Positions 57,893 to 64,000 of a DNA stretch of 64,000 nucleotides are shown here, in pieces. Each line of letters opens with the position of its first letter. The stretch's first letter is position 1. Under the pieces are notes generated by a model. That model searched no databases. It was not told where the DNA came from and saw only the letters and a program-made list of their open reading frames with translations. The DNA comes from Mycobacterium sp. D16R12. GTDB taxonomy: Bacteria > Actinomycetota > Actinomycetes > Mycobacteriales > Mycobacteriaceae. Where the stretch lies: assembly GCF_002013465.1 (NCBI RefSeq), contig NZ_MAFC01000013.1, positions 1 through 64,000 on the forward strand, written 5' to 3'. The position numbers and the translations under genes were made by a program.

Positions 57893-59223
57893 TTGGATGG
57901 CAAGGCGAACAGAATTCGAAGAGACGGCCATGTGGTGCACGATGGTGGATCGATGAGTTGTGATACCCGCAGAAACGCTTCAGCGACCGCGACATCCCTG
58001 GCCATGGACACACAAATCCTGTCGAACCACCAGCGCCAGAACCGCTGCGGACCTGCACGCCAGCCGTGTCGGTCAAAAATCGCCCAGTCGAGCTGGAGAT
58101 ACGAAACCCATAGGGGTTGAATCACTTCCGCCGTTCGTCGGAAGAATCGGCGCGCAAGACGGTGATCTCCTCTGCGCAGGCAGTCGCGCAATGCGACAGC
58201 CTCGCGTGCGGAAACGGCCATGCCTTGACCGAAGATCGGGTTGAGGCTGCAGACGGCATCGCCGATGGCCAGGAGCCCCGACGGGAACTGGCGCATCTTG
58301 TCGTATCGGCGCCAGTACCCGCCGGGATGACGGTGTCCTACAACGTCGGTGAGCGGCTGCGCCTCGCGCAGGGCTTGTATTACCCGGGGCGGAAACAGTT
58401 CAGCTGCCCAGGCCTGCATGGTGGAGCAGTCCGCGGGGGTGTCGCCGCCGGCCAGATCGAGGACGGAGAACACCCATGTGTCGTGCTCGGCCTGCTGGAT
58501 GGCTGCGCCCCTGAGGCCTCCGGGATCGGGATGTCGCATGATGAGCTTCTCGGGCATCGAGCCCGGGGCCAGCCGCAGCCATTGGCTCGCGTAACTCAGC
58601 GGCCGCTTGGTGTGCTGGAGCCGAGGTCGTGCGTATCCGAGGTTCTCCAGCAGGAGCGGTAAACGTGAGCCTTGCCCGGTCGCGTCGATTACCAGCTCGG
58701 CCCGCAGAGTCTGCTCAAGGCCATCGGTCCGTGCTGCGATTCGGACCCCCGTCACAGCCCCCGGGGTGTCGGTGATCAGATCCACGAGGTCGTGACCATC
58801 CAGGATGGATACATTGTCGAGGCTGCCAACTCTTTGACGGATAGTCGATTCCAGAAGGGTGCGGCTGGCGAACCAGAATCTGAGCGAGCCTGGATCTCTA
58901 AAACGTCCGGACCGACTCATCTCCTGGCCACGTGTGCAGAGTGAAACCAGAGAGAGATCGCCCTCATCACTGACGGGAGCGCCGGCGGCGCGTAGTTCCT
59001 CGTCCAGCCCCGGGAAGAGTTGTGTCAGCGCCTGCATGCCGCCGACGAGCAGTCCGTGCAGGTGCCTTGCCTGAGGCACTCCGCGACGCTGTTGCGGACC
59101 CTCCGGCAGCACATCACGTTCGACAACTGTCACCCTGTCGTAGAACTCCGAGACCACTCGCGCCGCGGTTAGCCCGGCGATACCTGCGCCAAGCACTACG
59201 GCATGCGTACCCAATCGCTCCAT
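57889..59223 (-). CDS. FAD-dependent oxidoreductase (PHBH/geranylgeranyl-reductase-like)
   Basis: A 444-residue flavoprotein. The FAD motif GAGIAG (residues 12-17), VVERDVLPEGPQQRRGVPQARHLHGLL, LVIDATGQGSRLP and LLAIGDAVCSLNPIFGQGMAVSAREAVAL (the GD motif) mark the aromatic-hydroxylase/halogenase-like superfamily. AGGAG is 8 nt before ATG 59223. The VPQARHLHGLLVGG signature is common in actinobacterial FAD monooxygenases of secondary metabolism. Substrate unknown. A 138-bp gap separates it from the ATPase gene in the same direction. Confidence 0.85.
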   Translation of the reverse strand: MERLGTHAVVLGAGIAGLTAARVVSEFYDRVTVVERDVLPEGPQQRRGVPQARHLHGLLVGGMQALTQLFPGLDEELRAAGAPVSDEGDLSLVSLCTRGQEMSRSGRFRDPGSLRFWFASRTLLESTIRQRVGSLDNVSILDGHDLVDLITDTPGAVTGVRIAARTDGLEQTLRAELVIDATGQGSRLPLLLENLGYARPRLQHTKRPLSYASQWLRLAPGSMPEKLIMRHPDPGGLRGAAIQQAEHDTWVFSVLDLAGGDTPADCSTMQAWAAELFPPRVIQALREAQPLTDVVGHRHPGGYWRRYDKMRQFPSGLLAIGDAVCSLNPIFGQGMAVSAREAVALRDCLRRGDHRLARRFFRRTAEVIQPLWVSYLQLDWAIFDRHGWRAGPQRFWRWWFDRICVSMARDVAVAEAFLRVSQLIDPPSCTTWPSLRILFALPSN

Positions 59224-59361
59224 TGGAGACTCCTGTCCACCCCGACCTCCCGGGTGCAGTATTCAGCGATTCGCGCGTGGCCAACGAGAGCTTGCGTCTC
59301 GATTGGATTGCGACTCGCTAAGAACGGCCTTACCTGGGCGCGGTGGCGGAGTTCCGTCGGT

Positions 59362-60075
59362 TCACTCGGCTGGGAACAAGTGCCGCAGATAGGCGCGCGG
59401 GTCGGATAGAAAGCGCTGCCAGTGCCCGACCATCTCCAAGTCGTTCCAATCACGTTGTTGCACGCCCTCTTCCCCGAACTCCAGGATGGTGGCACTGGGG
59501 AATGCCGCGAGCACGGGGGAGTGGGTGGCCATGATGACCTGGGATCCCGCGGCGACCACGGCATCGAGCATCGCCATCAGCTGCAGCGATGAGGTGAAGG
59601 ACAGTGCCGCCTCGGGCTCGTCGAGGATGAACAACCCGCGCTCCATGTCCCGCTCGGCAAGGAAGGCCAGAAACGACTCGCCGTGGGAGCGCTCGTTGAG
59701 TCTGCCGTTGAAGATCTGTTCCGGGGTGCGTCCGTCGACCGCTGTGAACAGCTGATGCATCGCTTCGGCGCGTAGGAAGCATCCGCCACTGGGCCGTGGA
59801 TGCTCGGCGTCGAGGGTGAACGTCCAGTGCAGTTCGGTGTCTTCACCGCTGGGGCGCGCGCCCCAATGTTTTACGGCAGCGGGCAGTTTCCAACGCCAGG
59901 AGGATGCCAGCGCCTCCAGGAAGGTGGACTTGCCTGAGCCGTTCTCCCCGACGATCACGGTGACACCGGTGGTCAACCGAAGGGGCTCGTGCGCGATCTG
60001 GGCTATCGCAGGAATTTCCAAATACCAAGCATCGGGCTGCTTTTCACGATTGATCGCGATCTGGCGCAGGATCAC
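59362..60075 (-). CDS. Stand-alone ABC-type ATPase (SMC/RecF-like)
   Basis: A 237-residue AAA/ABC ATPase without membrane partner. Walker A GENGSGKST, a signature-like SHGES, Walker B GLFILDEPEAALS, and the H-loop in IMATHSPVLAAFPSATI. The pattern (insert between Walker A and signature short) fits small cytosolic ATPases of the OLD/YhgE-type group. TACCAT (minus strand, 60087-60082) is 6 nt before GTG 60075, a leaderless layout. Role unknown; such proteins act in DNA repair or defence, but no partner gene is next to it. Confidence 0.88.
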   Translation of the reverse strand: MILRQIAINREKQPDAWYLEIPAIAQIAHEPLRLTTGVTVIVGENGSGKSTFLEALASSWRWKLPAAVKHWGARPSGEDTELHWTFTLDAEHPRPSGGCFLRAEAMHQLFTAVDGRTPEQIFNGRLNERSHGESFLAFLAERDMERGLFILDEPEAALSFTSSLQLMAMLDAVVAAGSQVIMATHSPVLAAFPSATILEFGEEGVQQRDWNDLEMVGHWQRFLSDPRAYLRHLFPAE

Positions 60076-60205
60076 TGTTCGATGGTATCGGGACCGAGCC
60101 TTCTCAAAGGCGGGGATGTAGTCTGGAATGCGTTCTGAAAAACAGAATGCTCCTATCGCTAGAAACCGTTGGACCTGCGGTTTCTCGCGAACCTACGGTT
60201 GAGAC

Positions 60206-61186
60206 ATGACCTTGAAAAATCGGCTGACCGAGCAGTTCGGCATCGAGCATCCGGTGGTCCTCGCACCGATGGATGATGTGGCGGACGCGGGCCTCGCGAG
60301 TGCCGTCAGCGCGGCGGGCGGGCTGGGCCTGCTCGGCGGCGGCTACACGAACGAGGCGTGGATTCGTCAACAGTTCGACCGGGCGAGCGCCGCCGTGGGA
60401 TGCGGGTTCATCACCTGGACCCTGAACGGCAACGAACATATTCTGGACTGGGTGTTGGACCGGAATCCGGTAGCGGTCTTCCTGTCGTTCGCAGACCCCG
60501 CGCCGTACGCACCGCGCATCCGAGCCGCCGGTGTGCCACTGATCTGCCAGGTACACAACACCGAGCAGGCTGCGCGAGCCATCGAGGTGGGTGCCGACCT
60601 CATCGTCGCGCAGGGTGGCGAAGCCGGTGGACACGGGTCCGGGCAACGTTCAACATTCACCTTGGTTCCCGAGATCGCGGATCTCGTCGCGAAGACCGCG
60701 CCTCAGGTGCTGGTGTTGGCGGCCGGAGGAGTGGCCGATGGCCGCGGTCTGGCGGCAGCGCTGGCTCTGGGCGCCGACGGAGTGCTGGTCGGTACGCGGT
60801 TCTTGGCCGCGCAGGAGGCAGCGATCTCTCGGTCCGCCCAGCAGCGGGCCCTTCAGGCCGGCGGCGACGACACCATCCGCCAACACGTCTACGACATTGT
60901 GCGCGGCAAGAGCTGGCCCCGCGCGTACAGCGGCCGGGTGTTGCGCAACGACTTCGTCAACACGTGGCACGAGCACGAGGCCGAGCTCGTTCGGCATCTC
61001 GAGCGGGCGCACGCCGATTACCAGGCAGGTTTGGCCGGTGAGGACTACACCGTCGCGAATCTGATCATCGGCGAGGGCGTCGGGCAGATCCGGAGTATCG
61101 AAAGTGCCGCCGACATCATCCATTCCATGGTGGCCCAGGCTGCCGCTATCAACCCGACACACCAAGGAGTCAGCCCATGCCACTAG
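60206..61186 (+). CDS. Nitronate monooxygenase / NPD-like FMN enzyme
   Basis: A 326-residue TIM-barrel FMN protein. It has PVVLAPMDDVADAGLASAVSAAGGLGLLGGG, GADLIVAQGGEAGGHGSG (catalytic His), VLAAGGVADGRGLAAALALGADGVLVGTRFLA. These enzymes oxidise propionate-3-nitronate or alkyl nitronates. TACGGT (60194-60199) lies 6 nt before the ATG. It overlaps the tautomerase gene by 10 bp, then a LysR gene follows, making a small detoxification unit. Confidence 0.92.
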   Translation: MTLKNRLTEQFGIEHPVVLAPMDDVADAGLASAVSAAGGLGLLGGGYTNEAWIRQQFDRASAAVGCGFITWTLNGNEHILDWVLDRNPVAVFLSFADPAPYAPRIRAAGVPLICQVHNTEQAARAIEVGADLIVAQGGEAGGHGSGQRSTFTLVPEIADLVAKTAPQVLVLAAGGVADGRGLAAALALGADGVLVGTRFLAAQEAAISRSAQQRALQAGGDDTIRQHVYDIVRGKSWPRAYSGRVLRNDFVNTWHEHEAELVRHLERAHADYQAGLAGEDYTVANLIIGEGVGQIRSIESAADIIHSMVAQAAAINPTHQGVSPCH

Positions 61187-61590
61187 TGCGTATCGACGTC
61201 ACCTCGGACCGGACGCGTGAACAGCAGCGCGCCATCGCGGACGCGGTGCACGAGGCCCTGGTCGAGGTGTTGAAAATCCCTGTGCGCGATCGATTCCAGA
61301 TCATCAGCGCGCATGACTCTGCGGACGTTATCGCCGAAGATGCGGGACTGGGATTCCACCGATCGGCCCAGGTGGTGATCGTGCACATCTTCACCCAAGC
61401 CGGCCGGACGACGCAGACCAAACAGAAGGTCTTCTCGGCGTTGGCCGCGAAATTGGCCGCCGTTGATGTGGCGGGCGCGGATCTGTTCGTGGCGATCAGC
61501 GAAAACGGGCCGCAGGATTGGTCTTTCGGCTTCGGGCACGCGCAGTACGTCACCGGTGAGCTGGCCGTTCCGGCCGCCGCGAGTGCGTGA
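61177..61590 (+). CDS. Tautomerase-superfamily protein
   Basis: A 137-residue protein starting MPLVRIDVTSDRT, so Pro2 becomes the N-terminal catalytic Pro1 after Met removal. It resembles the longer tautomerases (about 130 residues) with FQIISAHD and FTQAGRTTQTKQKVFSALAAKLA. AAGGAG is 8 nt before the ATG. Partner of the nitronate monooxygenase gene (10-bp overlap). Likely acts on a keto-enol or halogenated acid substrate; not determined. Confidence 0.9.
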   Translation: MPLVRIDVTSDRTREQQRAIADAVHEALVEVLKIPVRDRFQIISAHDSADVIAEDAGLGFHRSAQVVIVHIFTQAGRTTQTKQKVFSALAAKLAAVDVAGADLFVAISENGPQDWSFGFGHAQYVTGELAVPAAASA

Positions 61591-61602
61591 TCGGCTCCCG
61601 AT

Positions 61603-62496
61603 ATGGAGCTCAGTGACATCACGCATTTCCTGGCGGTTGCCGAGGCCGGCGGTATCTCTCATGCGGCGAAACAGCTTCGCACCGTGCAGTCGAACGTCAG
61701 TACCCACATCAAGGCGCTGGAAGACGAACTCGGCGTCGAGCTGTTCCGTCGGCACGCGCGCGGAGTGACCCTGACCAACGCGGGGGAAGCCTTTCTGCCG
61801 TACGCCGAGCGAATCACGGCATTGTTGAGAGAAGCCGCTCAAGTGGTCGGCGACGAGGCCGAACCCACCGGGACACTGGCGATCGGAGCCATGGAAACCA
61901 CGGCAGGCCTGCGCCTGCCCGGCATCCTGGCTGCGTATGCCACGCAGTGCCCGCGGGTCGACTTCACACTCACCACGGGGACCACTGCCGAGTTGACCGA
62001 TATGGTGAACGATCATCGGCTCGATGGCGGATTCGTCTGTGGGCCCATCGAACATGCTTCTTTCACAACAGATTTAGCTTTCGTGGAAGAGCTGGTGTTG
62101 GTCACTGCCCAGCAGCACGTAGATCTCCAGGAAGCTCTCGACCCCTCGGCGCGGATGCTCGTCTTCCGCAACGGCTGTGCATATCGCGACAGGCTGCACG
62201 AGATCTTTGTCGATCATGGCATCGCAGACCCTCAGGTCCTTGAATTCGGGAGTCTGGAAGGAATTCTCGGATGTGTCGCGGCCGGTATGGGTGTGACGCT
62301 GCTTCCGGTTGCGGTCGTCACGGCATCGCAGCGCGCCTCGGCACTGCGTGTGCACCAGCTGCCGCCCGCCCAGGCGCGAGTCGAGACGTTGTTTGTCCGC
62401 CGTGCGGACTCGGCTGTCTCACCGGCGATGTCACAGTTCCTGCGCCACCTGCAGCGTGCGGATTCACCGGTGATGCTGCGATCGGTCGCGCGGTGA
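61603..62496 (+). CDS. LysR-family transcriptional regulator
   Basis: A 297-residue LysR protein. The HTH is in DITHFLAVAEAGGISHAAKQLRTVQSNVSTHIKALEDELGVELFRR; the substrate domain includes GTLAIGAMETTAGLRLPGILAAYATQCP and ILGCVAAGMGVTLLPVAVV. It begins 13 bp after the tautomerase gene in the same direction, so it may be in the same transcript and control it. The stop lies directly against that of the convergent CHAP gene (62496/62497). Confidence 0.93.
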   Translation: MELSDITHFLAVAEAGGISHAAKQLRTVQSNVSTHIKALEDELGVELFRRHARGVTLTNAGEAFLPYAERITALLREAAQVVGDEAEPTGTLAIGAMETTAGLRLPGILAAYATQCPRVDFTLTTGTTAELTDMVNDHRLDGGFVCGPIEHASFTTDLAFVEELVLVTAQQHVDLQEALDPSARMLVFRNGCAYRDRLHEIFVDHGIADPQVLEFGSLEGILGCVAAGMGVTLLPVAVVTASQRASALRVHQLPPAQARVETLFVRRADSAVSPAMSQFLRHLQRADSPVMLRSVAR

Positions 62497-63060
62497 TTAC
62501 TCGTAGCGCCCGTATCCGGTGATACCCGAATCGTCGGCGGCCACGTAGGTCGACAACCCGACCCCACTGCCCTCGCCGCCACCGACCGTGGTCAGGGTGC
62601 CGTTGTCATTGATCAGCACGATGTTGACATGCTGGCCCTTCGGACTCGGCTCGTCGTACAACACCATGTCGCCCGGCCTCGGTGCGTAATCGGGCGCCTC
62701 GTAGCGCCCTTCATCCTTGAGGTACGCGGTCAGCGTCAGCACCCCGGGAATGCGCCAGTTACCGGAGTTCGGGTTGGCGAAAGGCCGGCCCGACTCACGC
62801 ATCACCCAACTGGTGAAGTCGGCGCACCACGGCTCGTCGTTGCCGTCCGAGTACTTCGCCATCCCGGCCTGCTCGGCGTATTCCTGCCCGAGGATCCGCA
62901 CCACGGCCGCGCGTCCGGGGGACAGCGCGGTCGTGTCGACGACGGGAAATGCCGGGCTTGCGGTGCGGGAACGGTAGAAACCGATGGCGCCGCCCGCCAC
63001 CACCACCAGGGTCGTGACGAGTGCTACCAGTATCAAGGCCCGGCGGGTCGAGAGACGCAT
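62497..63060 (-). CDS. CHAP-domain cell-wall amidase/peptidase-like protein
   Basis: A 187-residue protein. An N-terminal signal anchor (ALILVALVTTLVVVAGGAIGFY) is followed by a CHAP domain with the catalytic Cys in EPWCADFTSWVM and His in KGQHVNIVLINDNG, and APRPGDMVLYDEPS. CHAP enzymes cut peptidoglycan peptides. ATG 63060 is chosen because TAATCT (minus strand, 63073-63068) is 7 nt upstream; a longer open frame to 63186 lacks this. It would be held on the outer face of the membrane. Confidence 0.88.
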   Translation of the reverse strand: MRLSTRRALILVALVTTLVVVAGGAIGFYRSRTASPAFPVVDTTALSPGRAAVVRILGQEYAEQAGMAKYSDGNDEPWCADFTSWVMRESGRPFANPNSGNWRIPGVLTLTAYLKDEGRYEAPDYAPRPGDMVLYDEPSPKGQHVNIVLINDNGTLTTVGGGEGSGVGLSTYVAADDSGITGYGRYE

Positions 63061-63442
63061 GCGATCCAGATTACGGAAATCTGTCGCGAGGCTACTTCCA
63101 GTCCTCGGCGTCGGACGGGGGACCAGCTGGCGATCACGAGGAATGTGTGAACGACGCACGCAACGCCTAACACCGCTGGTCGTCACCAGCGTGTGGCGTT
63201 GTGGTGCTGAGGTTGATCAGGCAGCCAGGGGTGCGGAGTTTCACCGCACAGAATCGGTTGGATGGCCAGGGCTCGTTCTCTGTGTCAATATGTCTGCGCC
63301 CGGGCCACTTTGGATCGTGGATTCGTTAGACGGTGCGGGCATACCGGGTGTGAATCCCGGCTAATCGAGGCCCCGGTAATCCGTGGTGGCTGGCAGCATC
63401 CTGCGCGGATGCGCAGGACCTGTGGGCGTAGAGAGGACCGTG
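63061..63442 (+). promoter_or_regulatory. Structured leader and intergenic region before the MgtE-like gene
   Basis: This 382-bp gap is divergent. It holds several hairpins on the plus strand: CGCTGGT/ACCAGCG (63174-63191); an outer stem TCGTTAG/CTAATCGA (63323-63368) enclosing CCGGG/CCCGG with a 7-nt loop TGTGAAT (63344-63360); and TCCTGCGC/GCGCAGGA (63399-63418). The last is 12 bp before the ribosome site GAGAGG (63431-63436). No known riboswitch consensus fits fully; it may be a metal-sensing leader. Confidence 0.45.
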
Positions 63443-64000
63443 ATGTCGAAGTCGAATATGGATCTCGGAGTGTTGGGGGTGTTGCCGGTTCGCGCCAGTG
63501 CGCTTGATTCTGCGCGTGCGGTGTCGGAATGGCTTCGTTTAGCCGGCACCGCGGAGCGCAGCCGCATGGTTGCCCAGATGTCCAAAGAGCAAATTGTGCA
63601 TCTGGTTTCACTGCTGGATGAAAAGACCGGCCCCGAACTGCTGGGATCCCTTGATGCGCACGCCGCGGCTCAGGTTGTGCGTGCGGCAGGTGTGGAACGG
63701 TGCAGCCGGTTCATTGAGGCCCTTGACTACGACACGGCTGCCGACATTGTGCGGCAGTTGGGTGGTGTCCGCCGAAGGGCACTCCTGCAGAGCCTGAGCC
63801 CGAAATACGTTGAGGCACTCGGTGCGGTGCTGCAATGGCCGCCGGAGTCGGTGGCGGCGCACATGATTCCGGATGTGTTCACCATCGGTCCCGAGTTGAA
63901 CGTGCCTGCGGCCCAAGAATCCGTGCGAGCGCAAAGCCGAGGCGCAGTCGGCAAGGCCCGTAGTGGTACAGGCCAGATTTATGTCACCGACGCTGATCGG
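63443..64000 (+). CDS. MgtE N-domain/CBS magnesium transporter-like protein, 3' end outside window
   Basis: The frame from ATG 63443 stays open to the window edge (186 codons seen). GAGAGG is 6 nt upstream. The visible part has MgtE intracellular N-domain repeats (IVHLVSLLDEKTGPELLGSLDAHAAAQVV and IEALDYDTAADIVRQLGG, RRALLQSLSPKYVEALGAVLQWPPESVAAHMI), then a first CBS-like segment (PDVFTIGPELNVPAAQESVR, GQIYVTDADR). In MgtE the N domain and CBS pair gate a Mg2+/Co2+ channel. Whether the membrane part follows cannot be seen. The preceding 250 bp look like a structured leader. Confidence 0.83.
   Translation, partial: MSKSNMDLGVLGVLPVRASALDSARAVSEWLRLAGTAERSRMVAQMSKEQIVHLVSLLDEKTGPELLGSLDAHAAAQVVRAAGVERCSRFIEALDYDTAADIVRQLGGVRRRALLQSLSPKYVEALGAVLQWPPESVAAHMIPDVFTIGPELNVPAAQESVRAQSRGAVGKARSGTGQIYVTDADR

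Noticed and set aside
63187..63442. M-box (Mg2+) or complete cobalamin riboswitch
   Set aside because: No GGTGAGGCTCC-type M-box core; only a short GGTGTGAATCC segment fits cobalamin, without the rest of the conserved core. Kept as an unnamed structured leader.
1..64000. Insertion sequences, prophage, CRISPR arrays, rRNA or tRNA genes
   Set aside because: No transposase, integrase, spaced repeat array, or cloverleaf-like sequence with the conserved bases was found on either strand by reading; a tRNAscan/ISfinder run would be decisive.

Overview
The window is high-GC actinobacterial DNA from a fast-growing mycobacterium, most likely the Mycobacteroides (abscessus/chelonae) group. The evidence is protein recognition by eye and gene order. 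It carries relatives of M. tuberculosis rraA (Rv3853), hns (Rv3852), Rv3850, espR (Rv3849), Rv3847, sodA (Rv3846), Rv3843c, glpQ1 (Rv3842c), bfrB (Rv3841), Rv3839, pheA (Rv3838c), Rv3837c, Rv3836, Rv3835 and serS (Rv3834c), in that order, plus ethA (Rv3854c) and Rv3818. SodA has Gln145, typical of the Mn-type enzymes of fast growers. No database search was run; Rv numbers are recalled family relationships.

Layout. 1-5314: end of a GH19-like hydrolase, a lipoprotein, a methionine aminopeptidase divergent from an XRE regulator across two perfect palindromes, a GT87 mannosyltransferase-like protein and a PHP-domain protein. 5322-13072: an oxidative cluster (TetR, Baeyer-Villiger monooxygenase or BVMO, mycofactocin-type SDR, cytochrome P450, HAPMO-like BVMO) followed by ethA. 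13083-19829: a TetR gene, then mainly leftward genes (lactone oxidase, PLP enzyme, rraA; hns; CopC and YcnI copper proteins). 20077-23848: a Ser/Thr/Gly-rich surface protein, an ImmA/IrrE protease with a 7-TM partner, and espR. 23849-25198 is a 1.35-kb stretch with no convincing gene but a perfect CRP-type site. 25199-38163 is the conserved block for redox, iron and aromatic amino acid functions: sodA, msrA, rhodanese, glpQ1, two tandem ferritins with IdeR-like boxes, LCP ligase, pheA and a phosphatase.

38160-49907 interrupts that order between the Rv3837-like and Rv3836-like genes. It holds a Cys-rich miniprotein, a cyclase with a perfect 24-bp operator beside a headless TetR remnant, a five-gene BVMO/hydrolase/SDR operon with its TetR and a 29-bp operator, two tandem MspA-type porins behind a TACCC-N5-GGGTA copper-type palindrome, and an orphan PE/PPE/EspG trio. 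50053-64000 returns to the conserved order (Rv3836- and Rv3835-like, serS). It then continues with redox enzymes (F420-type nitroreductase, MBL-Rieske protein, FAD oxidoreductase, nitronate monooxygenase, tautomerase), MarR and LysR regulators, a CHAP protein, and a structured leader before an MgtE-like gene that runs off the end.

Compactness is notable. Many genes overlap start-to-stop by ATGA or GTGA. Three convergent pairs share a CTAG that holds both stop codons. Many starts sit 6-7 nt after a TANNNT element, the pattern of leaderless mycobacterial transcripts, and I used this to choose several starts.
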